From Ailurus styani (lineage: Eukaryota; Chordata; Mammalia; Carnivora; Ailuridae): DNA of 64,000 nt. The notes under the pieces were generated by a model. It saw only the letters and a list, made by a program, of their open reading frames with translations. It was not told where the DNA came from and ran no database searches. Position numbers and translations under genes: made by a program. This document shows, one piece after another, positions 36,297 to 47,627 of the stretch. The stretch covers positions 9,355,969 to 9,419,968 of the forward strand of contig LNAC01000001.1 of assembly GCA_002007465.1 (NCBI GenBank), written 5' to 3'. Numbering within the stretch: position 1 is the stretch's first letter; each line of letters opens with the position of its first letter.

Positions 36297-36413
36297 ATCC
36301 TTTCCAAAAGAAAACCAGTGACTAAAGCAAAACAGGTTTGATTGCATGTGATTTTTTTTGTTTTGCTCTCGTGTATGCCTTTTGAACAGTCCATTTGATA
36401 AATCTTGAATGAA
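36297..36413 (+). repeat. Left copy of a 117/119-bp direct duplication
   Basis: From atcctttccaaaagaaaacc to ttgaatgaa. It is repeated immediately after a single N. Confidence 0.97.
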
Positions 36414-36414
36414 N

Positions 36415-36533
36415 ATCCTTTCCAAAAGAAAACCAGTGACTAAAGCAAAACCGGTTTGATTGCATGTGATTTTTTTTTTGTTTTGCTCTCGTGTATGCCT
36501 TTTGAACAGTCCATTTGATAAATCTTGAATGAA
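36415..36533 (+). repeat. Right copy of a 117/119-bp direct duplication
   Basis: Identical to the left copy except for one substitution (aaaacagg to aaaaccgg) and a T run of 10 instead of 8. The N at 36,414 separates them, suggesting a failed contig overlap rather than biology. Confidence 0.97.
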
Positions 36534-36536
36534 AAA

Positions 36537-36542
36537 AATAAA
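36537..36542 (+). promoter_or_regulatory. Polyadenylation signal AATAAA
   Basis: First of two signals 38 bp apart at the end of the repeat-free UTR. Confidence 0.6.
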
Positions 36543-36574
36543 GCTGTTTCTATCTGCAGTAGCTTGTGCTGGTC

Positions 36575-36580
36575 AATAAA
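36575..36580 (+). promoter_or_regulatory. Polyadenylation signal AATAAA
   Basis: Followed within 10 bp by tgtgtttcc, a GU-rich downstream element. This is the most likely 3' end of the transcript. Confidence 0.6.
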
Positions 36581-36598
36581 AGACATGTGTTTCCATCC

Positions 36599-36918
36599 TT
36601 TTCAATTTTCTACTACATTTTACCTGTAGTGAACATGCAGAAAGTGGAGGTAGAACATTGGGTGTATGAATCATAATATCTCATTTACAGTAACTACAGG
36701 AATTCCAGATCATTTGGTTACCTAAATCAAAGCATGATGGATTCCTTTCTAAGGAATAAATAAAAATAAAATAAATCTCACCTGAAGCAAAATGTCTGGA
36801 TTTCACATGATAAATTAGGAAATAGACATTCTTTTACCCACAGGAATTAGGCATAGGATTTAGGTAGCAAACTCAAATATAGTTTCTCTTAAAAAGTTTA
36901 GTTTACAGAGAAATTCTC
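36599..36918. other. Unique AT-rich DNA after the gene end
   Basis: No feature recognised. From here on the window is probably intergenic. Confidence 0.45.
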
Positions 36919-36933
36919 ATAAATATCTCATAA

Positions 36934-37121
36934 TGGGCGCCTGGGTGGCTCAGTGGTTTAAAGCCTCTGCCTTCGGCTCAGGTCATGATCCCAGGGTCCT
37001 GGGATCGAGACCCGCATCAGGCCCTCTGCTCAGCAGGAAGCCTGCCTCCTCCTCTCTCTCCGCCTCTCTGCCTACTTGTGATCTCTGTCAAAGAAAAATA
37101 AAAATCTTTAAAAATAAATAA
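36934..37121 (+). mobile_element. CAN-SINE, mustelid type
   Basis: Perfect 15-bp duplication ataaatatctcataa at 36,919-36,933 and 37,122-37,136. Confidence 0.96.
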
Positions 37122-37424
37122 ATAAATATCTCATAAAGCAAAGTGTACTTTAATCATTCATAATAGTACACAGTATATTTATGGAATACATTTATATGCA
37201 TTTTGTCTTTTTTACAGTAAAGAGGCCCCTGGTAGGTTTAGGATAAAATGAATCCTATTTTCCAAGTGATTTAAATATTGGTTATAATTCCCACTGACAT
37301 TTTTTTTAATCTACCAAAGAAAATACAGAATCACTTACCGTGCCATCAGTAACCACCATCCTTGCCATTCACATTTTGATGTTATACCCTTTCAAACTTT
37401 TCTACCTACATGTATGTATATGTC

Positions 37425-37600
37425 TTTTTTTTTAAAGATTTTATTTTTATTTGAGAGATAGTTACACACAAGTAGTGGGGAAAGGGTGAAGCAGGTTCCC
37501 CACTGAGCAGGGAGCCCATCATGGGGCTCGATCCCAGGACCCAGGGATCATGACCTGAGGCGAAATCAGATACTTAACCGACTGAGTCACCCAGGCGCCC
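37425..37600 (-). mobile_element. CAN-SINE, older type
   Basis: Reversed head gtcacccaggcgcccc. The CT-rich region is much shortened. Confidence 0.9.
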
Positions 37601-37713
37601 CGTCTTGCTTTATTTTTAAATAAAAATGGAATCATGCCATGTATATTGTTCATAATTTTGAACATTTTAATCCACGGTGAACATGAAAATAAATGAAGAA
37701 TGTGATTGTTTTA

Positions 37714-38147
37714 TTTATTTTTTATTTTTTTTATTATTTGCCCCAGGGGTACAGGTCTGTGAATCATCAGGCTTACACCTTTCGCAGCACTCACCAAAGC
37801 ACAAACCCTCCCCAATGTTCATAACCCATCCACTCTATCCCTACCCTCCCACCCCCCAGTAACCCTCAGTTTGTTTTGTGAGATTAGGAGTCTCTTATGG
37901 TTTGTCTCCTTCCCCATCCCATCTTATTTCATTATTTTTCCCTCCCTACCCCCCACAACCTGCCACTCTGCCCCTCAAGTTCCTCATATCAGAGAGATCA
38001 TATGATAATTGTCTTTCTCTGATTGACTTATTTCGCTCAACATAATACCCTCTAGTTCCATCCACGTCGTTGTAAATGGCAAGATTTCGTTTCTTTTGAT
38101 AGCTGCATGGTATTCCATTGTATATATATACCACATCTTCTTTATCC
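37714..38147 (-). mobile_element. 5'-truncated carnivore L1, recent
   Basis: The element starts as T-rich tail and ttatttgccccaggggtaca, then the 3'UTR, then the ORF2 end (ccattgtatatatataccac). A perfect 17-bp duplication, agaatgtgattgtttta, lies at 37,697-37,713 and 38,148-38,164. Confidence 0.96.
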
Positions 38148-38164
38148 AGAATGTGATTGTTTTA

Positions 38165-38653
38165 ATGGATATTCGATAATAGTCCACTGTGCCTAGTATC
38201 TTTTGAGAAAGGGGGCTTAAGACTTGAGCCCCAGCTCTGGGCACTCTGAGTTGTAATTGACGGGCATTAATGGTTCTCATCAGTTGTTTGTAACACTCCA
38301 TCACATGGTTCTTCTCTCTCATTTTCATCTATCCTATGCCTTTCCACAACAGTAAGGATTTCCTCCGAACTCGAACATTCAGGTATAGCTTTTAAAAGTT
38401 AGTTCCGCCTCCTCTCATTGTCCCTCAACTAACTATTTTCTGGGAGACTGTCCTACCATTTTTACAGTTTCAATGCCTCTAAAATTCCCTATTAGAAAAT
38501 GTCTTACGTAAAAGCTTAAGGTTATTTAAAACAGATTAAAGTTCTGATTCATTGATTCTTTATACAACAGAGGCCCTTAAAATGGGTACCTGGAAAGGGT
38601 GAGCTATCGTTAATTCAGCCAAGTTTCTTAGCTTGAAAAATATGTTGGCTTTT
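38165..38653. other. Unique DNA, no gene seen
   Basis: No repeat or exon recognised. Confidence 0.45.
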
Positions 38654-38667
38654 TAAGATTTAATTCT

Positions 38668-38852
38668 TTTTTTTTTAAGATTTTATTTATTTGACAGATC
38701 ACAAGTAGGTAGAGAGGTAGGCAGAGAGAACGGGGCAGGAAGTGGGCTCCCTGCTGAGCAGGGAGCCCGACGCTGGGCTCAATCCCAGGACCGTGGGATC
38801 ATGACCTGAGCCGAAGGCAGAGACTTAACCCACTGAGTCACCCAGGTGCCCC
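38668..38852 (-). mobile_element. CAN-SINE
   Basis: Perfect 14-bp duplication taagatttaattct at 38,654-38,667 and 38,853-38,866. Confidence 0.96.
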
Positions 38853-39136
38853 TAAGATTTAATTCTAAGTAAAACTGCATTTTTATATCCAGTTGGTTGT
38901 CACAGTTGGTATCTTCAGTCCAATCCTGTCCAGGAAATAGTTTCCTATTGACGGTCTAATTCTCAATGAGACCAAGAATTAAAGTTGCTTAATATACTTG
39001 GCATACCAAATTTGTATTCACCGAGAGCTCCAAAATAGCTTGCAGGTTTTTATCACTTGGGTTTCTCACCGTATCTCTCCACCTGCTACATGAAGAAGCA
39101 ATTTCAAATGGATGTGCTGTTAAAAAAAACAAAACT

Positions 39137-39356
39137 GGGGGTGCCTGGGTGGCTCAGTCAGTTAAGCGTCCGACTCTTGATTTTAGTTCAGGTCGTGATC
39201 TCAGGGTCATGGGATCGAGCCCCACATTGGGCTCTGCACTCAGTGGGGAGTCCCCTTGGGATTCGCTCCCTCTTTCTCCCTCCCCTTCTACCCCTCTCCT
39301 TGTGTGTTCTCTCTCTCAAATAAATAAATAAATAAATAAATCTTTTTAAAAAAAAA
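39137..39356 (+). mobile_element. CAN-SINE, older subfamily
   Basis: The body has cagttaagcgtccgactctt instead of the ttaaagcctctgc form, indicating insertion before the mustelid subfamily arose. The (AAAT)n tail is expanded. Confidence 0.94.
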
Positions 39357-40160
39357 TGAAACCCAGCACAGCAAATCTTAATGTTATATGGCATTTGTGA
39401 TTTTTAAGAATTACCCTTTAATATGGAATTCAATAATAAATGTTTCAGCCACCTCGGAGGAGAGAAAGACATCCTTAACTTGTCTGGCATGCATTAAGCA
39501 GACCGCGAGTGACTAGCACAAATATCTGTTTCTTTGATCATTACAGCTTGATTAAAACCAATAGACAGAAAGTGGTTTCTATAACTAGTTATATGCTGCA
39601 AGCTAAAGCCATCATACCGAAAAACTATAAATGTTGTGCTCCCTGCTTGCATAATTCAACTCTGTGATTTTTGGATCATATTTTCCCCTGAAACTTAATT
39701 TTTCGGGCTTTCGTCAGTCTGTGCCAGGGTCTTAAAATCATTTAACACTGGCCTTTTATAAAATTTTATTTAATTAGTGTTAAATGAAGACTCATGAATA
39801 CTTCATGAAGTCCTATTCATCACACTTTGTTAACTCAGGATTCAGTGAGTCTGAATAGCATCTCTCAACTAACGGAGCTTTTTGATCATGAAATAAGAAA
39901 AATAGCATTTTGGGTTTGTGAATTCAGAGCTTGAGGATCTCAGCTCAGTTGTATGTGGACCCTTCTATATACTTTCAGCACATTTGCAAATGTTCAGAGA
40001 TGGCCAGACTAGAATTTGGAAGCTAACCATTGCTGATGTTGTTTAATTGACCATTAAAGCAAAGATTATATGTATCTCCATATACAGTGGAATGTGTGCT
40101 TAATGAAAGCTCACTAGTAAGGCTATGATTATTCTCAGTTTTAACTCAATCAGCTCAATA
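39357..40160. other. Unique AT-rich DNA
   Basis: 800 bp with no recognised repeat. Contains several taattaa/attaa clusters but no gene. Confidence 0.45.
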
Positions 40161-40478
40161 CAGTTGCCTCTTCAGCAACACAGGCTTGCATGGGTCCATT
40201 TCTACACAGATTTTTTGCAATAAATACAGTACTATGCTGTCAATATATTTTCCTTAATTTTCTTAATAACATTGTGTTTTCTCTAAGAGAGCTGACTTTA
40301 TGGTAGGAATACAGTGTATGACACATACGACATAGGAAATATGTGTTAATTGACCATTTATGTTATCGGTAAGGCTTCTGGTCAACAGTAGGTGATGAGT
40401 TAAGTTTTGGAGGAGTCAGATTTTTGACTACACAGGGGGTCGGCGTCCCTAACCCCTGTGTTGTTCAAGGGCCAACTA
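40161..40478. mobile_element. Tigger-type non-autonomous DNA transposon (MER8-like)
   Basis: Left end cagttgcctcttcagcaaca and right end gtgttgttcaagggccaact form inverted repeats. A TA precedes the left end. It is the same family as the copy at 5,998 but in opposite orientation. Confidence 0.75.
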
Positions 40479-40639
40479 AAAGGGTTTCGATGTATAGGAC
40501 TATTGTAGAAGTCCTACAAACTGATAAAGCTACCCCGTCCACAGTAGCCACGTGTGTGTATTTCACTTAATTACAATTAAAATTCAGTTCTCAGCCTCGC
40601 TAGCTACATTTCAGGGGTTCGTAGCTAGCCCTGCGGGGC

Positions 40640-41150
40640 CCTTGGGCTGCTGTAATAGGTTCCCACAACTGAAAACAACACGTGTTGATTCTCACAGTTC
40701 CGGAGGCTGGAAGTCCAAACTCAAGGTATCGACAGGGTTGTGCTCGCTCTGATGGGTCCAGGGAAAATCTTGCCTTGTGCCTTCCAGCTGCGGCTGGTTA
40801 CCAGCAATGCTCTGTGTTCCTTGGCTGGCAGCTGCCTCATTCCCAGTTTCTACCTCCCTGTTCTCAAGGCCATCGTCTCTCTGTGTGTTTTCCTGGGTCG
40901 GCTCATCACAAGGATACCAGTCACATTGGATTTAGGACTCACCCTAATCTGGTATGACCTTATCTTATTACGTCAGCAAGGCGCTGCGAGTTAGAACTTC
41001 AAACTTTTTGCTGGGGGGCGGGAACCCAATTCCTTTTCCTTCAGTAGGCTCCATGCCCAACAGGGGGCTTGAACTCATGACTCTGAGATCGAGCGTCACA
41101 CGCTCTCGATGCACTGTGGGGGACACAATCGAACCCACCAGAGTGGCCAC
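40640..41150 (-). mobile_element. MLT1-type LTR (ERVL-MaLR) split by a SINE
   Basis: The + strand shows the reverse of MLT1: ctcacagttccggaggctgg, acaaggataccagtcacatt, attggatttaggactcaccc and gggggacacaatcgaaccca. This is a solo-type non-coding LTR relic with no retroviral genes. A SINE interrupts it at about 41,006-41,115. Confidence 0.82.
41006..41115 (-). mobile_element. Short tRNA-type CAN-SINE nested in an MLT1 LTR
   Basis: Reverse of the tRNA-like unit (gcttgaactcatgactctga, gatcgagcgtcacacgctct). The head is degraded, so this is an old insertion. Confidence 0.7.
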
Positions 41151-41474
41151 ATTGGACAGTACAGATACAGAACGATTCCACTGTTGTAAGTTCTAGTGGA
41201 CGGTGCTGCAGGAAGGCCATCTTACGAAATGGAAATGTCATGATTTGATATATTTTATATGTTTCTACCTGGCAAAACACCATGGAGCTAATACAGCGGA
41301 ACATTAGGGCAACTTCGTTTGACATTTTCTGGTTTCTCATTGTAATTTACATTGACCAGTCTCGTCTCATCTTTGAAGTACAGCTGCCCATACATATGAA
41401 TTTGCAGTATCTCAGTATCTCATTACCGTGAGGCTGCCTCAGTTGCTTGACGTAACTGCCATGTCACTGTGATT
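41151..41474. other. Unique DNA
   Basis: No feature recognised. Confidence 0.4.
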
Positions 41475-41489
41475 TAAAGTTAAACTATG

Positions 41490-41655
41490 GGGGCTCCTGG
41501 GTGGCTCAGTTCGTTAAGCGTCTGACTCTTGATATCAGCTCCGGTCATGATCTCAGGGTTGTGAGATGATCGATCACCGTGTCAGACCCTTTGCTGAGTG
41601 AGTCAGAGTCTCTCTCACCCTCTGCCCACACCCCCAAGTAAATAAATGAAATCTT
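41490..41655 (+). mobile_element. CAN-SINE, older subfamily
   Basis: Near-perfect 15-bp duplication (taaagttaaactatg / taaagttaaaacatg) at 41,475-41,489 and 41,656-41,670. Confidence 0.94.
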
Positions 41656-41764
41656 TAAAGTTAAAACATGTACAGAGATAATGTTTAATGAATAATTTGA
41701 ATGGCTGAAAGATCAATCCAGAAGTATTTCTTAAGTATTTGTGCTCTTCTATTATTTCCTTTTT

Positions 41765-41955
41765 CCTTTTTTAATTTTTTATTTATTTTTGGTCAGAGAG
41801 AGAGAGCACAAGCTGGCAGAGTGGCAGGCAGAGGCAGAGAGAGAAGCAGGCTCCCCGCCGAGCAGGGAGCCCGATGCAAGACTCGATCCCAGGAACCTGG
41901 GATCATGACCTGAGCCGAAGGCAGCCGCTTAACCAACTGAGCCACCCAGGCGTCC
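41765..41955 (-). mobile_element. CAN-SINE, first of a tandem pair
   Basis: Bordered by ctattatttccttttt at 41,749-41,764 and 41,956-41,971. Confidence 0.95.
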
Positions 41956-41971
41956 CTATTATTTCCTTTTT

Positions 41972-42161
41972 TAAAAAAAATATTTTATTTATTTACTTGA
42001 AAGAGAGAGAAAGAGCACAAGCAGGGGAAGCAGGCAGAGGGAGAAGGAGAAGCAGACTCCTCACTGAACAGGGAGCCTGACACGGGGCTCAGTCCCAGGA
42101 CCCTGAGATCATGACCTGAGCTGAAGGCAAACACTTGACCAAATGAGCCACCCAGGCGCCC
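41972..42161 (-). mobile_element. CAN-SINE, second of a tandem pair
   Basis: Shares the 41,956 target copy on its left and has ctattatttccattttt at 42,162-42,178 on its right. Confidence 0.95.
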
Positions 42162-42178
42162 CTATTATTTCCATTTTT

Positions 42179-43634
42179 ATATTGCATCTCAAATTTTCTT
42201 TCAGGTTTCTAGTTCTAGTTACATGGTTATTTTGATCAAGTAGAAAATTTTTAAAATAAATTTATCAATAAAAATCTTTGAGTCTGTACCAATGAAAGGA
42301 TATATATGCATCTCTCACAAAAATATGCAGTGAACCTGTGTGCAAAAGAAAATGGGAAAAATAAATCCTCATTACCCATCTCTCTTGTCCTGTTGAATAC
42401 ACAGCTGGGGGTTACCTCACATGAGTAAGTCCGGAAGGCAGATTAACAGGTCTGCCTTAAAGGTTTTTTATGCTTTTACTATTGTATTTTTAAGGGTGAC
42501 TTTGAGTTTGTTGTTTTCTCCCCCTGGTACAGCCTACTTCAGACCCAAACTGCCTATCAGTGTTCTCAACGTGGACATCTTCGTGGAATTTCACTAGAGG
42601 CGTGTGATTTAGATACAGAGACATCCGTTTGGATTCACTTCACCAGACTGCTGGCGGCCACCCGCGAGCAGAGCTGGCCACGGGGGCGGGGAAGGTCCGT
42701 AGGAGCATCCGAGTTTGCTCAGCAGCCTCCAGGGGCTCTGCAAGGGGCGAAGGGCAATGCCTACAGGAATTAAGGATTGCTGCCTCTGGCCTCCCTGGTC
42801 TCTGCCTCTTCTCGAGAGCCACACTGTGATTTACTCAATTCTATTCCATGTGCTTTTTATAAGACAGCCAGAGAAACAGCCGTGTGTGGCCGACTGTGTG
42901 TAATTATGAGCTCTGCGTCCAGAGCTGCTGGTGGTTCATGCTTGCAGTAATTAATATTTCTGATAATGTCACCAAAGATGCTGTCGAGAAAATCTGGAAA
43001 TAAAGGATCCAAGTTGGGAGGAGAAAGTCTGGAGACCACTTTGAGCTTACGATAATGAGCGCATTATTCATTTCTATTACTCCTTTATTGCCTTTGTGAA
43101 GACATGGAAACTCTCCTACATCAGCATTACCCGGGAGTGGTGATGGATCTCAGGCCTTGCTTATCCGCAGGTTGCTTCTCCAGGCTCTTCACCATCTGGA
43201 ACATGAACGGAGTATCCAAAAGTAAGGTGAAAAAGAAAAGAAAAGAAAAGAAAAGAAACAAACAAACTTGCCTCTGAGAAGCTAAATTGGGCTTGAATCC
43301 AGGCTCTAGAGCTCATGCCTTATTCAAGGGAAAGCCACTTGGGCCACGTGGCATATGAAGAAATTTTTGGTGCCGAAGGAAAAGGACAAAGTGAGCTGGA
43401 AATGACATGCTAGTGGAAGGGTGTCCATCCCGTCCTGGACAGCTCTTACTGTGTGCCCACTGACATTCGACATTGCCCCATGGACGGCGGTGCCAGGAGC
43501 CTGTTCTGGAAGAAGGAAGTTGGCCTGTAGGAGGGAGGGCCAACAGCAGACCAAGAGCGACCTTCTGACCACGTTCCACTAGCAACCGGATCCTTTTATT
43601 AACCTTAGTAAGTTAACAAAACAAAACACGGAGA
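42179..43634. other. Repeat-poor DNA, possible conserved segment at 42,900-43,100
   Basis: The part with cagtaattaatatttctgat and gataatgagcgcattattca has homeodomain-like ATTA/TAAT sites and an even base composition. Frames at 42,609-42,903 overlap on both strands without gene support. Confidence 0.4.
43229..43259. repeat. (AAAGA)n pentanucleotide repeat
   Basis: About five to six units. Confidence 0.9.
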
Positions 43635-43745
43635 GAACCTGGACTCTAGTGACAAGCTGGACCAGGTTCAAGTCCCTGGATCTCTTTACTAATTGTGGCA
43701 ACTTAGGCCAGGACCAGAAGGCAAGCAAGCCTCAGCTTCCTCATC
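43635..43745 (+). mobile_element. MIR SINE fragment
   Basis: It contains gagaacctggactctagtga, gaccaggttcaagtccctgg and aagcctcagcttcctcatca in MIR order. Confidence 0.75.
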
Positions 43746-45973
43746 AGGAGAGGCGAATTGGGCAGGTGGGGGACCAGCGGGTAGGGGTCGAGGACAGCTG
43801 CCTTGTAGAAGTGGCCTCGCCCAGCCCCTGCTCTGCAGCCCGTTACACCTTGCCCAAAGCAGATGTCGACAAAAAGAAAGGTAACGAAGTATGAACAAAA
43901 TATTAAGGAAAAAAGAAAGAATAGACCCTACCAATCCAAGGCATAGAAGCCCAGACATCTCAACAGCCCCTGAGCACACAACATCATTAGGTCAATCAGA
44001 GTTGACATTGGTAATGACAATGCTGAAGGAAACAGTTCAAGTATATTCGGTATATTCCAATACAGGAAAAAGGGTATAATGCATTCCAATATTTCCATTC
44101 AAAATTGTTAAAGTAACAAAAAGATTCTATTAACTGGATAAGTTAACAGTTATCTGCAAAATTCACCATACTGAAACAGGTCTTCGAGACTATGGAATTA
44201 GAATCCATTTGAAATGATGCTCTAATGTTAGGAGGGTAAAAACTTTCTACTGGCTGGCCTCTCTCTAATAAAATGTGGATAAATAATTATTCATAGGAAC
44301 CCACGGAGGGCCTCACTCCCAGTGGCGCCACCATTCAGGACTTCCTTGGTATACTGGGAGAATAAAATGGGTTTTGAGGCCCGGTACAATTATGCGCATT
44401 TTTGTTTGTTTTGTTTGAGACAAAACTAAACAACAGGATATCTGGAAAACCAGCAGCACTTTGTAGGCCCTGCCGAACGCCCCGCACAGCGGGGCCAGTT
44501 ACAGTGTAACTGATAATGACCGGACTATTTGCAGACAGCCCCCGACTGCTCCTGCTTTTCTTCGTCCTTCTGCATCATTCTTCTGCATGGACGCAAATTC
44601 TGGAAGAGGCATTACCTCTTAAAATTGGCTTTTCACAGGGCCACACATTAGCCGAAGAGCGTTATCAAACAGGTCAGGATATCAAAAGCACATTTTTTCG
44701 GGTGGAAAAGGAAAGATGTGCCACAGGGCTGAGGAACGCCACCGTCGTGGGGGACGAGAGGTGAACCCAAAGGTGAAAGTGGGAAATAGACTGGCCGCTT
44801 TTACGGCCTCCCTGAAACACGACCCCCCCCCCCAAACCAGAAAACCCTAAGCTCATTAAAAGTGCATTCTGCTCTGTGCAGACTGTGTGCCCAGAGCCTG
44901 GGCCAGCGCGATTCGACACGGAGGTCGGTGGAGCTGTTTCCTGAGCATTGTCAGAGATGCTCTGCTCCCAGGTCACGTTCTCGCAACCGCTCAGTGCAAG
45001 TGGAGTTGGGATCTCTGGGGCCAACTCCACTGTCCGGCTGGGCGGGGGGGCTGAGCCACAGGCTCGCACTCAGCAGACCACACTGGCGGGGGCCCGACCT
45101 CCGCTTGCCGACCTCAGGCAGAGGATCTGAGATGTCAGGAGTCTGAAACGTCTTCGTTGTGGTTGGTGTGGTGTTTGCTCCGTTGACATGGGGCGCAAGG
45201 TGGAGAAACGGGTCCCCTTTCTTCGTTCTGCCCTTCCAGTTCAATTCTCCCGGAAGCCACCAGGGGGCAGAAAGAAACTTTCTTGCCTTCCCCCACCCCT
45301 CCCTAAACTCTGCATGGGAAGGTAAGCCTTCTCTTTGGTCCACTTGGGCCAATGTTCTTGATAAAATTGTATTTCTGATTTCCCACATCCTTGATTTTTT
45401 TCAGATTTGGGTTGTCTTTGAATTAAGTCGTCTTTCTGCAAGGAAATCCACGAAGGAGAAATCTGCACATTCGAGACTTTTATATTGTTGGATGACTTAG
45501 CTCCAAGATCTCTAGGCCTGACACAGTAGCCCAGGCTGTCCTGCATTTTCCTCCCTGTCTCCAGCCTCACTGGGCCAGTGCAGGCCTCAGGCCTTTTTAC
45601 CAGGGTCATTGCAGTAGCCTGCCAACCTTCCCAGCCAGTTCACATGCCCGGCACACATCTGACTCTGATCTGTCTCTCCTGGTCCCACACCAGACAGCTC
45701 TGCATTACCTACTGCATGAAGCCTCAACCACCCCCCTGGCATACCCAATTCCTTTTTCAACCCCTTGCTACATCTCCCTTCCATAAACCCTACTGTCAGC
45801 CATTTCTTGCCTGTTTCTTGACCTCTGCTGGGTCTGTCCCCTCGCCAGTCTTGCCCAACCTCTTCCTGCTGCAGACACTCAAATCTGCAAGGTCTACACC
45901 AAGGGCCACCTCCCTGTGAGTCCCTGGTCTACCATATCCGAGGTTCTTCTTCAAGTCACAATTCTTTCTTTCT
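43746..45973. other. Repeat-poor, GC-richer intergenic DNA
   Basis: A poly(C) run lies at about 44,822-44,834. Overlapping frames at 44,500-45,600 have no splice-supported structure. One small frame with a signal-peptide-like start is listed separately. Confidence 0.45.
44516..44764 (+). CDS. Small ORF with signal-peptide-like start, dubious
   Basis: 82 codons starting MTGLFADSPRLLLLFFVLLH, then HSSAWTQ, a plausible hydrophobic signal segment with a small-residue cleavage zone. The ATG has A at -3. There is no promoter, no known family, and chance GC-rich frames are common nearby, so it is probably spurious. Confidence 0.12.
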   Translation: MTGLFADSPRLLLLFFVLLHHSSAWTQILEEALPLKIGFSQGHTLAEERYQTGQDIKSTFFRVEKERCATGLRNATVVGDER

Positions 45974-46164
45974 TTCTTTAAAGATTTTTATTTATTTGAG
46001 AGAGAGAGAAAAAGTGAGAGAGAGCATGAGAGGGGAGAAGTTCAGAGGGAGAAGCAGACTCCCCATGGAGCTGGGAGCCCGATGCGGGACTCAATCCCAG
46101 GACTCCGGAATCACAAACTGAGCTGAAGGCAGTTTGCTCAACCAACTGAGCCACCCAGGTGCCC
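45974..46164 (-). mobile_element. CAN-SINE, older type
   Basis: Reversed head gccacccaggtgccc. (TTTC)n extends the left tail. Confidence 0.92.
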
Positions 46165-47627
46165 TTTCTTAAGGCTCAAGACAAGCAACACAAGTTGGGC
46201 CACGGGAATGATGCGCGTTGCTCTCAGAGAGCTGGCCAGAGCCTGGATTCATCAGAGAAACCTCCCTCGAGAAAGTGTGTTTGCGTCAGGTGGGTGCTGA
46301 GACCCGGCTCCCAGGCCCCCAGGATGGATCTGCTTCTCGGACTCAGCTTCACAGCACTGGGTGGAGATGTTCAGAAAGCCTTCCTAAGAAGTGAGGTTGA
46401 ACATGGAGGGCTCTTAACACATTAAGGACATCAGAAATGCCCATGAAGGAGAGTTGTAAATTTGATGTACATAAATGAAGAGTTTCTCTTTACAACCTTA
46501 GAGCAGCACTAGTCTGTTTGCCTTGTAATGGGCAGTGACTAAGGGTGATCGCTCGGAAATGCATGGTGGTTCCGCCTGACGGCGTGTTCACACACGGGGA
46601 CAGGGGTGAATAGGGACGTGCTGAACAGCGACTTCGGTCACCAGAGGTGAAGGTTATGCTTGTGGGGATACTTGTGCCTCGACAGCTCTCTTCATGGTCA
46701 CCTGCTGCCAAACCGCGAGGGAGAGGAATAAAGGACCCCATGCGCGCCGGGGTGCGGACAGGTCATGGCAGCCAGGGGTGCTTTCGGGGAGCTGTTGGGG
46801 GACATTTGGCTGTTTTGCATAAGGAATTCCTGACCTAATGGGTCTGTGGACCCCAGTACTTGAGGGCAGGGCTGTTTTGGTTTAGTGCTCTCCCACCAAA
46901 AAAAAAAAAAAAAGGCACCAACATGAATTGAAAATTCTTAAAGGGGATCAGTGTAATCCCTACTTAATTTGGACTTCTCCTCTTAATTCGTTTTGCATAT
47001 GGTGAGACGCTCTTGCAATGGACACAAAGGGCCTCTCGCCCACGCTGACGCGCTCTGGCCCCGGGGAGCAGTCCATCCTCCTGGCCCTACCTGAGACCCC
47101 GAAAGCAGGAGAAAACCCTTGCAAATGGCCCTCTGCACCACCCGGGCACCTCGGGGAGCCAGGGCCCTCCTTGGGGACCTCACGCGCCCGGGGCGCCCCT
47201 GAGAGCGCTCAGGTGCAGGTGCTGCAGGGAGGCCCGGCATTCATCTGGAAGATTCCCTTGCTAGTCCTTTCACTTGGTCTTAAAGCCTGTTAACTCTTCC
47301 TGAACTTTACCAGGCCACTGCTTCTCCTGGAGGGCGCTCAAGAACAGGTCCACCTGGGGGACCCGGGTGCTCGGCTCATGTGGACTGTGACTGCTTCGAC
47401 AGGGGAGGACACAGCAGCGTTTGTAGAGAATCACGCCCTGGCCCAGCGGCAGAACAGGCCGTTACACCAGCCGGGGGGTCGGGGTGGTTCCGGGGCCAAG
47501 AGGCCTCATTTGGGTCCGGCGGGCACATCACGGGCTGCAGCCCACATCGCTGGAGGCCGGGCGTGCTCCACACGTTCGCTCTTGGGAAGCTCTCCGCAGA
47601 ATCCCAGCCCCACACAGGCTTCGCTCA
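46165..47627. other. GC-richer unique DNA
   Basis: An A tract lies at about 46,899-46,913. No gene or repeat recognised with confidence. Confidence 0.4.

Larger units (their letters stand above)
33182..36598 (+). other. Probable 3' untranslated region
   Basis: Starts directly after the TGA and stays free of SINE and L1 for 3.4 kb, unlike both flanks, which fits an exonic 3'UTR. It contains a T tract at 33,930-33,949, a (TG)n run, a possible early signal at 34,636 and two AATAAA signals at its end. The end is inferred from the downstream signal plus a TGTGTTT element. Confidence 0.6.
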
